A DNA stretch of 64,000 nt from Clostridium sp. (GTDB taxonomy: Bacteria; Bacillota; Clostridia; Peptostreptococcales; Peptostreptococcaceae). Each line of letters begins with the position of its first letter. Position 1 is the first letter of the stretch. The DNA is taken from contig JALFMW010000392.1 of assembly GCA_022782605.1 (NCBI GenBank), forward strand, positions 62,001-126,000. Reading direction: 5' to 3'. The notes under the pieces were generated by a model. The model was not told where the DNA came from and ran no database searches. It saw only the letters and a program-made list of their open reading frames with translations. Below, piece by piece: positions 15,520-24,871 of this stretch. Position numbers and translations under genes: made by a program.

Positions 15520-16704
15520 ATGGATAAAACAGAACTTCTGAATTTAATAACAGATGAGGATATTGTAAACATATTAACTAATGAGTTTGATTCTATTAAG
15601 GGTCAGGAAACTTCACAATATATTATCTTTAGTGCTGTATGTCATAACTCTAGTTCTATGAAATTGTATTATTACAAAGAAAGCAAAACATTTCATTGTT
15701 ATAGCCAATGTAGTTGTAATTATAGTATCTTTGACCTAATAGGTCAAGTATTGTGCTTATCCTTTTCAGAATCTTATAAATGGCTTTGTAATTACAAAGG
15801 AGTTAAAAATACTAGACAGCAATTTAGAGGGTTTAAATCAAGAGATAGCGAAAATAAAGATTTAGAATTTTTAAAGTTGCATTCATACAAACCTACACAA
15901 AATGAAATAATTCTTCCAACGTACTGTACAACAATATTAAAAAATTTTGATAAAGCTATTGAAGAATCATGGTATGAGGAAGGTATTAATGATGAAGAAG
16001 TTTTGGACAAATTTGAGATATTATATAATTACTATGACGGTTCAATGATTATTCCTTATTTTTCAGAAGATGGAACTCATCTAAATGGAATAATGAGAAG
16101 GAGTTTTAATAAGGAGGACGTAGACAATGGACGTAAGTATATGCCATTGGAATGGAATGGGATAACTTATAAATTTAATAAACGTCTAGTATTATATGGA
16201 TATCATGAGAACAAAGAGAATATAGATAAACTTCATAAATGTATTTTATATGAAGCAGAAAAATCGGTCTTAAAATTATCATGTTATAAAGGATTAGAAA
16301 ATGGGATAGGTTTAGGATTAGGGGGAATGAATCTATCCAAACAACAACTGCAACTATTGTTAAAAAGAGATATAGATGAGGTTTGTATTGCATTAGACAA
16401 ACAGATACAAACTGATTTAATAGCTTTAGAAGAAGATACAGAAGAAGTTGTAAAAGCGAAGAAGGAATATAATATATATATTGATAAAGTAAAAAAGATA
16501 TATGTATTATTATGCAATTATTTTACGGTTACTGTAATCTTAGATTGGACTAAAGGTGAGGATACCTTATTAGACTATAAAAGTTCACCAATAGATCATG
16601 GAGAACAAATATGGGATTATCTATATGAAAATAGATATGTTATAGATTCTAAAGAAAGTTTAGATGAACTTTATATTTTAAAAGAAAATGGAGAGAGATA
16701 TTAA
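15520..16704 (+). CDS. dnaG: DnaG-type primase
   Basis: A 394-residue primase. A CHC2-type zinc site is visible (CHN near residue 41, then CYSQCSC near 60-66 with IFDLI after it). The TOPRIM core includes ILYEAEKSVL near residue 245 (the Glu is the first TOPRIM acidic residue) and VCIALDK near 290. It is shorter than cellular DnaG and shows no obvious helicase-binding domain, as in several phage primases. The stop overlaps the start of the GIY-YIG gene (TAATG). Confidence 0.8.
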   Translation: MDKTELLNLITDEDIVNILTNEFDSIKGQETSQYIIFSAVCHNSSSMKLYYYKESKTFHCYSQCSCNYSIFDLIGQVLCLSFSESYKWLCNYKGVKNTRQQFRGFKSRDSENKDLEFLKLHSYKPTQNEIILPTYCTTILKNFDKAIEESWYEEGINDEEVLDKFEILYNYYDGSMIIPYFSEDGTHLNGIMRRSFNKEDVDNGRKYMPLEWNGITYKFNKRLVLYGYHENKENIDKLHKCILYEAEKSVLKLSCYKGLENGIGLGLGGMNLSKQQLQLLLKRDIDEVCIALDKQIQTDLIALEEDTEEVVKAKKEYNIYIDKVKKIYVLLCNYFTVTVILDWTKGEDTLLDYKSSPIDHGEQIWDYLYENRYVIDSKESLDELYILKENGERY

Positions 16705-17624
16705 TGAAAAAACAAAAAGAAGTATATGGTATAATTTATGTAATTAGAAATAAAGTTAATAATAAACTTTATATAGGACAGACAATTAATAAAAGAGGTT
16801 TTAAGGGAAGATATCCATATGGAGGAGAAGGTGTAGAAAGAGTATATAAATATCATAAACATTGTAAAGATAGTAGAAGTAGTTATAATGAACACTTATT
16901 AAATTCAATAGAAAAATATGGATTTAATACTTTTAAAGTTATAGAAGAATTTGATATAGCATATTCTAAAGAAGAATTAAATAAACTTGAGTATATGTAT
17001 ATTAAAGTTTATAATACTGATAGTAACAAATATGGATATAATAACAGAGAAGGAGGTGAAAATGGTAAATTATCTGAAGAAACTAAACAAAAAATGAAAG
17101 AAAATCATGCAGATGTAAAAGGTGAGAAAAATCCTAATTATGGGAAACATTTATCTGAAGAGACTAAAAATAAAATAAGCAATACCAAAAAAGGTCAATT
17201 AGTGGGAGAAAAACATCCTATGTATGGTAAACATCATACAGAAGAAGCAAAAGAAAAGAATAGACAATCACATCTTAGGGAGAATTTATCTAAAGAAACT
17301 AGAAACAAAATGAGTGAAAAAGCCAAAATGAGAGCAGGAGAAAACCATCCTATGTATGGCAAACTAGGAGAATTAAATCCTAATTATGGTAAACGTCGCA
17401 CAAAAGAGATGAAAGAAAAAGTAAGTGGTAAAAATAACTATAGAACAAAAATAGTTTATTGTGAAGAATTAAATAAATATTGGTTTGGGTCTAGGGAGTG
17501 TGCAGAAGAATTAAATTTAAAAGCAAGTAGCATAAGGTATGCTTGTCAACGTCATAAAAAATATAAGGGGTATACTTTTAAATATATAAACGAAAAAGAA
17601 TTGGAAGAACTAATGATAAATTAG
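16704..17624 (+). CDS. GIY-YIG homing endonuclease with NUMOD3 repeats
   Basis: A 306-residue free-standing endonuclease. Residues 1-110 form the GIY-YIG domain (YGIIYVIRN, LYIGQT, then ELNKLEYMYIKVYN with the metal-binding Glu). NUMOD3-type DNA-binding repeats follow (NPNYGKHLSEETK, HPMYGKHHTEEAK, NPNYGKRRTKEMK) and a C-terminal IENR1/NUMOD1-like part (IVYCEELNKYWFGSRECAEEL). It starts within the primase stop. A truncated relative of its N-terminus lies at 37826. It probably spreads itself into primase-linked positions in related phages. Confidence 0.85.
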   Translation: MKKQKEVYGIIYVIRNKVNNKLYIGQTINKRGFKGRYPYGGEGVERVYKYHKHCKDSRSSYNEHLLNSIEKYGFNTFKVIEEFDIAYSKEELNKLEYMYIKVYNTDSNKYGYNNREGGENGKLSEETKQKMKENHADVKGEKNPNYGKHLSEETKNKISNTKKGQLVGEKHPMYGKHHTEEAKEKNRQSHLRENLSKETRNKMSEKAKMRAGENHPMYGKLGELNPNYGKRRTKEMKEKVSGKNNYRTKIVYCEELNKYWFGSRECAEELNLKASSIRYACQRHKKYKGYTFKYINEKELEELMIN

Positions 17625-17653
17625 TTGACAAATGAATATAAATGGTTTATAAT
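17625..17653 (+). promoter_or_regulatory. early-type promoter
   Basis: TTGACA 17625-17630, TATAAT 17648-17653, 17-base spacer; begins at the stop of the GIY-YIG gene. Confidence 0.85.
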
Positions 17654-17685
17654 AAGATTATAAAGAGAAAAGGAGATGTTTTAAT

Positions 17686-17874
17686 ATGGATAAAGAGGAA
17701 ACTTATGAATGGTTTAAGGAAATATTGTTAAAGAAGCCATTAACTTTATCAAATAAATGTAAAAAATGTAAAGAGGAGCATCCAGAACTAAAGAATAATA
17801 GAATATGTAATTATGCTTATTGTAATAAGGAAGACTGGATTAGAGAGCAATATAATTATGATGATAAGGAGTGA
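17686..17874 (+). CDS. small Cys-rich protein
   Basis: A 62-residue protein with CKKCKEEH, CNYAYCNKEDW, so probably one zinc site. It has its own promoter and AAAGGAG site, and is followed after 5 bases by a short membrane frame. No family recognised. Confidence 0.55.
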   Translation: MDKEETYEWFKEILLKKPLTLSNKCKKCKEEHPELKNNRICNYAYCNKEDWIREQYNYDDKE

Positions 17875-17879
17875 TTTAT

Positions 17880-17927
17880 ATGATTGAATTTCTAATTAGA
17901 CTTTTATTTATCTTTTATGGTGATTGA
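17880..17927 (+). CDS. 15-residue leader or frameshifted start of the next gene
   Basis: MIEFLIRLLFIFYGD follows a strong AAGGAG site and ends at a TGA that overlaps the ATG at 17917 by 11 bases. The following membrane gene has no ribosome site of its own. Either this peptide couples translation, or a one-base shift joins MIEFLIRLLFIF to the next frame. Confidence 0.4.
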   Translation: MIEFLIRLLFIFYGD

Positions 17928-18201
17928 TACTGTGTTAGTGATATTATACAGATACCTAATGAACCAGAAGTTAGAATCAAAAGAGATAGATGAAATTATA
18001 AAACATCAAGTAAATATAGAAGATGAGCTAAGAGATGATGTTAGAAGCACTGGTAAGACTCAAGAAGAAGTCGAAGGCATAATTGATTTTGTGTACAACA
18101 ATTTAGAATTAATTCAAATAATGTTAATAATAATTCCACTATTAAATATAATTACGTTTATTGGTTTAATGAGAAGCATTACCGAAGTAATGGGAAGTTA
18201 A
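17917..18201 (+). CDS. small membrane protein
   Basis: A 94-residue protein with a hydrophobic N-terminus (MVIDTVLVILYRYL), a charged middle with two helices and a C-terminal membrane segment (IQIMLIIIPLLNIITFIGLM). It lacks a ribosome binding site and overlaps the 15-residue frame at 17880, so translation probably depends on that frame. It could be a holin-like or signalling membrane protein; the sequence does not decide this. Confidence 0.5.
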   Translation: MVIDTVLVILYRYLMNQKLESKEIDEIIKHQVNIEDELRDDVRSTGKTQEEVEGIIDFVYNNLELIQIMLIIIPLLNIITFIGLMRSITEVMGS

Positions 18202-18207
18202 TTTAGA

Positions 18208-18248
18208 TTAGGACTGTAGAAAATATAGTCCTAAAGTACATATTACTA
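18208..18248 (+). promoter_or_regulatory. gene-end hairpin with TACATATTACT (element 4)
   Basis: TTAGGACT and AGTCCTAA pair around an 11-base loop six bases after the stop, then GTACATATTACTAAAGATGG. No U-run. Confidence 0.6.
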
Positions 18249-18289
18249 AAGATGGTAAAATTAATAGTTAAAATAAGGGGAGATTAAAA

Positions 18290-18688
18290 ATGAATATTCA
18301 AGAAGTTTTAAAATTAAAAAATGGAACAGTAGTCCAAAATGAAATAACTAAAAAGAGATATGTGGTTTATGATTATTTTTTTGGATTAAATAAATATTTA
18401 ATCAAATATGAAAACAGAAATGATTTTAAATACACCATGAAACCTGAAGAGCTAAAAGAAATAACTGTTCCAATTAATGATGTTTTAATATTGGCAGAAT
18501 ATACAGTATGTCCAAATTTTAAGGAGAAAGATAATTTTATATATGAAGGTGAAGATGGAAAGTTATATAAAGGCATGGTGTTAAAAGTTAATAATCATTC
18601 TTATGAAGCTGTTATTGTGGAAGAAGAGACAATAAAACAAATTACGATTAATAACTTAAATATGTGGAGAATGAGAAAGACAAATTAG
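18290..18688 (+). CDS. hypothetical protein
   Basis: A 132-residue protein (begins MNIQEVLKLKNGTVVQ) with two beta-rich halves, one around YVVYDYFFG and one around GKLYKGMVLKV; the style suggests a small barrel. It follows element 4 with an AAGGGGAG site and has no promoter of its own, so it reads through from upstream. Function unknown. Confidence 0.5.
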   Translation: MNIQEVLKLKNGTVVQNEITKKRYVVYDYFFGLNKYLIKYENRNDFKYTMKPEELKEITVPINDVLILAEYTVCPNFKEKDNFIYEGEDGKLYKGMVLKVNNHSYEAVIVEEETIKQITINNLNMWRMRKTN

Positions 18689-18710
18689 CTTTATAGTGTT
18701 AAAGGGCAAT

Positions 18711-18759
18711 AATAGGACTGTAGTAATACAGTTCTATTTGTACATATTACAAAAGATGG
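18711..18759 (+). promoter_or_regulatory. gene-end hairpin with TACATATTACAAAAG (element 5)
   Basis: A 12-base stem (AATAGGACTGTA with TACAGTTCTATT, one G.U) and a four-base loop, then TGTACATATTACAAAAGATGG running straight into the promoter at 18760. Confidence 0.65.
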
Positions 18760-18788
18760 TTGACAAATAGTTAAAATTGGGTTATAAT
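18760..18788 (+). promoter_or_regulatory. early-type promoter
   Basis: TTGACA 18760-18765, TATAAT 18783-18788, 17-base spacer; drives the polymerase gene. Confidence 0.85.
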
Positions 18789-18811
18789 AGAGAAAAAGGG
18801 AGGGATAAGTT

Positions 18812-21800
18812 ATGAGATTAACTGATAAAGATTTTGTACATCTTCATAACCACACAGATATGGGAAGTAATACTAGAGGTTTTAAAGATTCGGTTATTAA
18901 AGTGGATCAACTAATAGACACTACTGCTAAATTAGGTAATAAAGGTGTGGCAATTACAGACCATTGTAGTATTTCAGCTCATGTAACAGCTTTACAGCAC
19001 GTTATTAACCAAAAGAAGAAAAAGAAAATACCGGAGGATTATAAAGTAATTTTAGGTAATGAAATATATTTAGTAGATGAAAACGAAATGAACAAAAGTT
19101 TAAATAACAAAGAAAGTATTAAATTCTATCATTTTATATTATTGGCTAAAAATAAACAAGGACATGAGTATATATGTAAATTAAGCAGTAATGCTTGGGA
19201 AAGAAGTTTTAGTTATAAAGGTATTACAAGAACTCCTAATTTTAAAACAGAATTACAAGAAATAATAAAAACTCAAGACATTATAGCTACAAATGCCTGT
19301 ATGGGTGGAGAGTTAAATACTTTAGTTACAAAAATGTTTAGTTTAGAAGATGGAGCAGAGAAAGAAAAAGTAAAAGAAGAAATAGATGATTTCATGTGGT
19401 TTTGTATAGATTTATTTGGTCAAGATAACTTTTATTTAGAATTGCAACCAAATTTAATGGAAGAACAAATACAATTTAATAAATTTGCAGTTAAATTAGC
19501 TAAAATATATGAAATAAAAACTATAATAGCTACTGATGCTCATTATTTAAGACTAGAAGATAAAGACTTCCATGAAGCTTTTCTTACTTCTGATGACAAT
19601 GGCGGATCAGCTAGAGAAATAGGAGATTTCTATGACTCTACACATTTATACAAGGTTGAAGAAATATATGAAGCTATGACTTATTTACCAGAAGAAATAA
19701 TATCCCAAAGTATAAAGAATACTTTAGAGATATGGGATAAATGTGAGGAAATAAATTTAGAAAAACAACCAATAATACCAACCATTCAATTACCTCAAGA
19801 GGAATTATGGTTTAATATACCTCAAGAATTAAAAGAAACAATTATCAATTATCCTAATATCAATGAATTATATAATAGTGATAATTCTCAAGATAGATAT
19901 TTTATACATTTAGTATTCAAAGGGTTATGTGAAATTAGAAAGATATATAAAGGTTGTATAAATAAAGAGGTTGAAAAATATTTAGATAGAATAGAATTGG
20001 AGTGTAAAGAGTTAGTAGGTATATCTAAAGGTCTTAACCAATCTGTATCAGCTTACTTAGTTACAACTGAAAAAATGATAAATGACTTAATATGGGAGAA
20101 TAGTGAATCTATAGTAGGGTGTGGCAGAGGTAGTGTTACAGGATTTGTTACTGCATACTTATTAAATATAGTTCAAGTAGATGCTTTAAAACAATCTTTT
20201 GATTTACCTCATTGGAGGTTCTTATCAGCTACCAGAATAGATTTCCCAGATGTGGATACAGATCTGCCAAGTCATAAAAGAGATAGAGTTTTTTACGAAG
20301 TTAGAAAATACTTTAGAGAAATAGGGGGAGATGTTGTTAGATGTGGAGCATTTAGAACAGAAACTTCTAAATCAGCTATTAATACAGTATTCAGAGGTTG
20401 TAAAATAAATAATGATTTAAGTGCATATGTATCCAATTTAGTTCCTATAGAAAGAGGAAATGTATGGAGTATAGAAGATTGTTATTATGGAAATAGTGAA
20501 AAAGGTAGATTACCTGTTAGTGAATTTAAACGAATAATTGATGAATATGAAGATATACACTTATTAGATAAGTTATTAAAATGCCAAGGATTAATAACTG
20601 GAATAACAAGCCACCCTTGTGGAATAGTTCCTTTTTCTTATGAAATGGAAAAGAATGGTATGAGTAAAATGAAAGCACCTAACGGAGAAACAATTATATG
20701 TTATGGGTTACATGAAAGTGAATATTGTTCAGCTATCAAAGTAGATTTTCTATGTACTAAACAAGCTTCATTAGTTCAAATTTGTATGGAATTATTGCTA
20801 GAATATGGATATATAGAATGGCAAGGAAGTTTGCGTAAAACTTATGATAAATATTTTTTACCAGAAATATTAGACCAAACTTCTTATGAAATGTGGGAAG
20901 ATATTTGTAACAATAGATATTTAGAACTATTTCAATTTGATACTCCTATGGGTAAAAAGGCTTTAGATTTTATAAAACCTCATAGTTTACTAGAACTAGC
21001 CACTTCAAATTCGTTAATGAGATTGCAAGTAGATAATGGTGAACAACCTATGGAGCAATATAGTAGATATAAAAAAGATATTAATGAATGGTATAAAGAC
21101 ATGAGAGATTATGGTCTTAATCAAGAAGAAATGGATATATTAAAAGAACATTTATTACCTTCTTACGGTTTATGTGCAGAGCAAGAAACAATGATGAAGT
21201 TATCTATGGATAAAAGAATATCAAACTTTGATGTCCCTGCAAGTAATAAATTAAGAAAATCTGTAGCAAAGAAAAGAAAAGATATCTTAGAAGAAACTAA
21301 ACAAATGTTCTTTGAAGCAGGATTAAAAAATGGTTGTAGAGAAGTATTTTTAGATTATATATGGAATACAAGGTTCTCTATGCAGTTCGGTTACAGTTTT
21401 TCATTAAATCACACTTGTGCTTATAGTTGGAACGCCATTATTGAAGCAAATTTAAACTTCCATTATCCTAGAATATTTTGGAATACAGCAGTTCTACTAA
21501 TAGAAAGTAATAGTGTACAACAAGATATTCCTGAAGATTACGAACTTTATGGTAAAGAGAAAATGAGCAATACAAGTGAAATAACCAAAGCTATTAGTTT
21601 ATTACAAAATAATAATATAGAAGTTGTAGTAAATAATATAAACGATATGAATGGAAAGTATATTCCAGATATCAATAATAATAGAATCATAATATCCTTA
21701 AAACAAATATCGGGTTTAAATAATGAGACTATTAGAGCTATAGAAAATAATAAACCTTATATCTCTCTTGAAGATTTTTATAATAGAATGGTTTTAACTA

Positions 21801-22900
21801 AAGTTGATAAAGTATTATCTACAGGTAAAACTATGAAGAAAAGTATTGTTAATAATAGTGCTTTTTTAAATTTAGTTAAAGCAGGAGCATTTGATGATTT
21901 AGAAAAAGGAAAAAGTAGAGAAGAATTAGTAAAAGAAGCAATACTTTTAATTAATCCAATTAAAAGTAAATTTACTATAAAAGATATTGATTATTTGATA
22001 GAAATAGGTGCTATACCTGAAAAATATAATGAATGTATAAGATACTACAATTATAAAATGTGTGTTATCGAATGTGATAATTATAAAGCGACAGAAATTA
22101 AAAATGGAAAATGGTATATATTAAGAGATAATGATAAGCAATTTGAAGAACGATTAATAAGATTTTTTGAGGAAAATATACAAACTGAATTAATAGAAAA
22201 TAAAGATTATAAATATAATAGTATAGGAGAAATAGAAATTTTATTAGGAACATCAAGAAAAGGAAGTTTTGAATCAGTTATTAAAAATAAAATTGAACCA
22301 ATGATGAAATATATCAATACGGAAGAATGTAAAAATATATATAATGATATAAAAGAACAAGAATTGATAAATGAATATGCTGAAGGAGATAGAGATACAT
22401 GGCATTTTGATAGTTGTGGTTTTTATGAAACAAATAGACATGAATTAAAGAATGTAAATACTTCAGACTATTTATTAACAGATTTTTTAGATGTACCAGA
22501 AGAACCTATAGTGGAAGATTGGTTTAATATAAAGGGTAATAAATATCCAAAATTTAAATTATTTAGAATAGCAGGAACTTTAATAGATAAGAATACAACA
22601 AAGAATTATATAACTATATTAACAACAGATTTTCAAGTAGTAAATGTAAAAATGAGCAAAGGTCAAATAGCCCATTATAATAAAACTGTATCAGAGGGGG
22701 AAGGTAGTAATAAAGTAGTAAAAGATAGATCATGGTTTGAGCGTGGAACTTTATTATTAATTAGTGGAATACGTCAAGGAGATATATTTAAATGTAAGAA
22801 ATATAGTAATTCAGTTTATGGTAATCACACAATAATGAAAATTAATAAAGTAAATAAAGATGGCACTTTAAGGATACAAAGTGAAAGATACCAAATATAG
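18812..22900 (+). CDS. dnaE: DNA polymerase III alpha subunit (C family)
   Basis: A 1362-residue replicative polymerase. The N-terminal PHP domain keeps metal-site residues (HLHNH at 10-14, ITDHCS, GNEIYL, TDAHYL near 240), so it may proofread. The palm has CGRGSVTGF, the catalytic FPDVDTDLP near residues 477-485 and KVDFL near 643. DVPASNKLRKSVAKK and the fingers follow, then helix-hairpin-helix-like and OB-type parts near the C-terminus (FRIAGTLIDKNT). It is larger than usual for DnaE. No clamp-binding motif or separate exonuclease was recognised. It has its own promoter and GGGAGGG site. Confidence 0.9.
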   Translation: MRLTDKDFVHLHNHTDMGSNTRGFKDSVIKVDQLIDTTAKLGNKGVAITDHCSISAHVTALQHVINQKKKKKIPEDYKVILGNEIYLVDENEMNKSLNNKESIKFYHFILLAKNKQGHEYICKLSSNAWERSFSYKGITRTPNFKTELQEIIKTQDIIATNACMGGELNTLVTKMFSLEDGAEKEKVKEEIDDFMWFCIDLFGQDNFYLELQPNLMEEQIQFNKFAVKLAKIYEIKTIIATDAHYLRLEDKDFHEAFLTSDDNGGSAREIGDFYDSTHLYKVEEIYEAMTYLPEEIISQSIKNTLEIWDKCEEINLEKQPIIPTIQLPQEELWFNIPQELKETIINYPNINELYNSDNSQDRYFIHLVFKGLCEIRKIYKGCINKEVEKYLDRIELECKELVGISKGLNQSVSAYLVTTEKMINDLIWENSESIVGCGRGSVTGFVTAYLLNIVQVDALKQSFDLPHWRFLSATRIDFPDVDTDLPSHKRDRVFYEVRKYFREIGGDVVRCGAFRTETSKSAINTVFRGCKINNDLSAYVSNLVPIERGNVWSIEDCYYGNSEKGRLPVSEFKRIIDEYEDIHLLDKLLKCQGLITGITSHPCGIVPFSYEMEKNGMSKMKAPNGETIICYGLHESEYCSAIKVDFLCTKQASLVQICMELLLEYGYIEWQGSLRKTYDKYFLPEILDQTSYEMWEDICNNRYLELFQFDTPMGKKALDFIKPHSLLELATSNSLMRLQVDNGEQPMEQYSRYKKDINEWYKDMRDYGLNQEEMDILKEHLLPSYGLCAEQETMMKLSMDKRISNFDVPASNKLRKSVAKKRKDILEETKQMFFEAGLKNGCREVFLDYIWNTRFSMQFGYSFSLNHTCAYSWNAIIEANLNFHYPRIFWNTAVLLIESNSVQQDIPEDYELYGKEKMSNTSEITKAISLLQNNNIEVVVNNINDMNGKYIPDINNNRIIISLKQISGLNNETIRAIENNKPYISLEDFYNRMVLTKVDKVLSTGKTMKKSIVNNSAFLNLVKAGAFDDLEKGKSREELVKEAILLINPIKSKFTIKDIDYLIEIGAIPEKYNECIRYYNYKMCVIECDNYKATEIKNGKWYILRDNDKQFEERLIRFFEENIQTELIENKDYKYNSIGEIEILLGTSRKGSFESVIKNKIEPMMKYINTEECKNIYNDIKEQELINEYAEGDRDTWHFDSCGFYETNRHELKNVNTSDYLLTDFLDVPEEPIVEDWFNIKGNKYPKFKLFRIAGTLIDKNTTKNYITILTTDFQVVNVKMSKGQIAHYNKTVSEGEGSNKVVKDRSWFERGTLLLISGIRQGDIFKCKKYSNSVYGNHTIMKINKVNKDGTLRIQSERYQI

Positions 22901-22912
22901 TGAGGAGAAACA

Positions 22913-24040
22913 ATGGGATTAATAAGCAAAAGTGTTAAAATAAAATGGACTAATGCTACTAAAAAGCATTATGAGAATTTAGGATATTTATATACTTATG
23001 ATAAAGACGAATTTGAAGTTAAAGTAGAGGATTTACCTTTAAATAGTCATGTTGAAGTAGATTGCATATGTGATGGATGTGGTAAAGAATTAAAACCAAC
23101 TTATAAAGATTACAATAAAAATAAAAAAGATAATAATATTTATTGCAGAAAATGTAGTAATAAAATATTTGGAGTAAACAAATTATTAAAAACTACGTTA
23201 AAACAATCATTCGCAGAAAAACTTATAGAAGAATATGGCAAAAATGCTTTAGAATTATATTGGGACTACGGTAAAAATACTGTAGACCCTTGGAAAATTA
23301 GTGTAAAAAGTAATAAAAAAGTATGGATTAAATGTCAAGAGAAGGAGTATCATGGTAGCTATGAAATTACTTGTGCCAATTTTATTATTGGGAATAGATG
23401 CCCTTATTGTAGCCACAAAAGTAATAAAGTTCTTCCATTAGATTCTTTAGGTCAGTATATTATAGACAATTATGGAGAAGAGTTTTTATGGAAGATTTGG
23501 AGTAATAAAAATGAGAAATCTCCTTTTGAATACACGATAAAATCTGGACTAAAAGTTTGGTGGAGATGTTTAGATAATAAACATAAAGATTATTATAGAA
23601 TTATATCCAATTCTGTGAAATATTTTTTTAGATGTCCAGAATGTATAGAAGAACTAAACAGTTCTATAATAGAATGTAAAACAAAAGAATATCTTGAGGT
23701 TTTAGGGTATAAAGTCTATACAGAACATGACTGTACTATAAGACCAAATAACCCTAAAAATAACCATCCACTTCCATTTGATAATGAAATTATTTTAGCA
23801 AATGGGAAACATTTAATAATTGAAGTTCATGGAGGACAACATTATAAGGTTGATGGATTGTATACAAAAACAGAAGAAGAGTTACATTATAGACGAGTAT
23901 TAGATCGTTATAAACGTATAAAATGCAAACAAGCAGGTTATAAATATTTAGAAATACCTTATACAGCTTTCGATAAAAAAGAAACATATAAAAAGTTAAT
24001 AGATGATAAAATAAAAGAAATTTTAGATGAATTAGATTAA
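22913..24040 (+). CDS. zinc-ribbon plus Vsr/PD-(D/E)XK-like homing endonuclease
   Basis: A 375-residue protein. The N-terminal two thirds hold treble-clef or zinc-ribbon repeats (CDGCGKEL, CRKCSN, CPYCSHKS, CPECIEEL), each linked with W-rich spacers (KVWIKC, VWWRCL). The last 110 residues form a Vsr-like nuclease: YLEVLGYKVYTEH, PLPFDNEI, LIIEVHGGQHY and a closing RIKCKQAGYKYLEIPY. The Asp and Glu-x-x-x-Gln residues fit the metal site. A smaller relative lies inside intron 1 at 60099. This copy is free-standing, 12 bases after the polymerase gene. Confidence 0.75.
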   Translation: MGLISKSVKIKWTNATKKHYENLGYLYTYDKDEFEVKVEDLPLNSHVEVDCICDGCGKELKPTYKDYNKNKKDNNIYCRKCSNKIFGVNKLLKTTLKQSFAEKLIEEYGKNALELYWDYGKNTVDPWKISVKSNKKVWIKCQEKEYHGSYEITCANFIIGNRCPYCSHKSNKVLPLDSLGQYIIDNYGEEFLWKIWSNKNEKSPFEYTIKSGLKVWWRCLDNKHKDYYRIISNSVKYFFRCPECIEELNSSIIECKTKEYLEVLGYKVYTEHDCTIRPNNPKNNHPLPFDNEIILANGKHLIIEVHGGQHYKVDGLYTKTEEELHYRRVLDRYKRIKCKQAGYKYLEIPYTAFDKKETYKKLIDDKIKEILDELD

Positions 24041-24047
24041 AAATAAA

Positions 24048-24084
24048 TATCCCACTTGACAAACAATTAAAAGTGGGATATAAT
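24048..24084 (+). promoter_or_regulatory. early-type promoter inside a 10-base palindrome
   Basis: TTGACA 24056-24061 and TATAAT 24079-24084 (17-base spacer) are covered by perfect inverted repeats TATCCCACTT (24048-24057) and AAGTGGGATA (24071-24080). The arms overlap both promoter boxes, as expected for an operator bound by a dimer. Confidence 0.75.
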
Positions 24085-24110
24085 TAATTATGTAGGAAGG
24101 AGGAATTATT

Positions 24111-24797
24111 ATAAAAGTTAATAGAAAGGAATTATCGGACATACTAAAGATTTCTTTAGATAGTATTAAGAAAGCAACTAAACAAAATAAATTACAAAAT
24201 AAACTAGAAGCAAAAGGTTATAAACTAATTTCTATTACAAAAGAAGGGAGAAATAATTATTATGAAATTGAATTGATAAGTAAGTCTAAGGAGGATTTTA
24301 GTAATATGTGTAAACAAACTTTTAAGACAGAAAATCAAGAAGGCTTTGCTAACTATTTCATAGAAAGAACAGAAAACACTGATAATATAATTAGTAAAAA
24401 AGAAATAGCTAACAGGTCTAAAGTGTGTTTAAATACTGTAAGTAAATGGGATAAGATTATGATAGATAATAAACTTATAGCTAAAGATGGATATTCTTAT
24501 TTTTGTATAGAAACACTTCCAAATGGACAAAGAGAATTAAGTCAATGTAGTAAAAAAGAATATTCAGAATTTTGGCATAGCAAAGCTATGGTAAAAATAT
24601 ATAAACAACTAGAAGATAAATATAACTCTGGAGAGATAGATACTCAAGAATTAATACAATATAGTATGGAAAAAGCTTTAATGTTAGATATTATTAGGGA
24701 TAGATTTTATTATAAAATAAATAGATATCGCCTTGGGAATAATAAAGAACTATATGTAGAAGTGAGAGATTTAATATATGATATTTTTAAAAAATAA
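24111..24797 (+). CDS. helix-turn-helix DNA-binding protein (paralogue of 2235-2921), ATA start
   Basis: The frame opens well before its first ATG at 24273. At 24111 an ATA follows AAGGAGG by seven bases, and the translation from there (IKVNRKELSDILKISLDSIKK) lines up residue for residue with the start of the 2235 gene (MRVTRQELADILKISLGRLRN). I therefore place the start at ATA 24111, or an ATT just before it, giving about 228 residues. Two HTH-like segments are kept (KELSDILKIS; SKKEIANRSKVCLNTVSKW). Its promoter lies in a palindrome, which suggests autoregulation or cross-regulation with its paralogue. Confidence 0.65.
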   Translation: MKVNRKELSDILKISLDSIKKATKQNKLQNKLEAKGYKLISITKEGRNNYYEIELISKSKEDFSNMCKQTFKTENQEGFANYFIERTENTDNIISKKEIANRSKVCLNTVSKWDKIMIDNKLIAKDGYSYFCIETLPNGQRELSQCSKKEYSEFWHSKAMVKIYKQLEDKYNSGEIDTQELIQYSMEKALMLDIIRDRFYYKINRYRLGNNKELYVEVRDLIYDIFKK

Positions 24798-24800
24798 ATA

Positions 24801-24871
24801 AAATAGGGGGAATTTGTTGTGAACTCTAGTATATAATTATATATATAATAAACAACACTTTCCCCCTATTT
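24801..24871 (+). promoter_or_regulatory. long stem-loop before recD2
   Basis: AAATAGGGGGAA (24801-24812) pairs with TTCCCCCTATTT (24860-24871), then after a 2x2 internal loop TGTTGT pairs with ACAACA. The apical loop is almost pure TA. The 3' arm ends one base before the GGGAAGGAG ribosome site of the next gene. It may be an attenuator, a translational control element or a terminator without a U-run. Confidence 0.6.
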
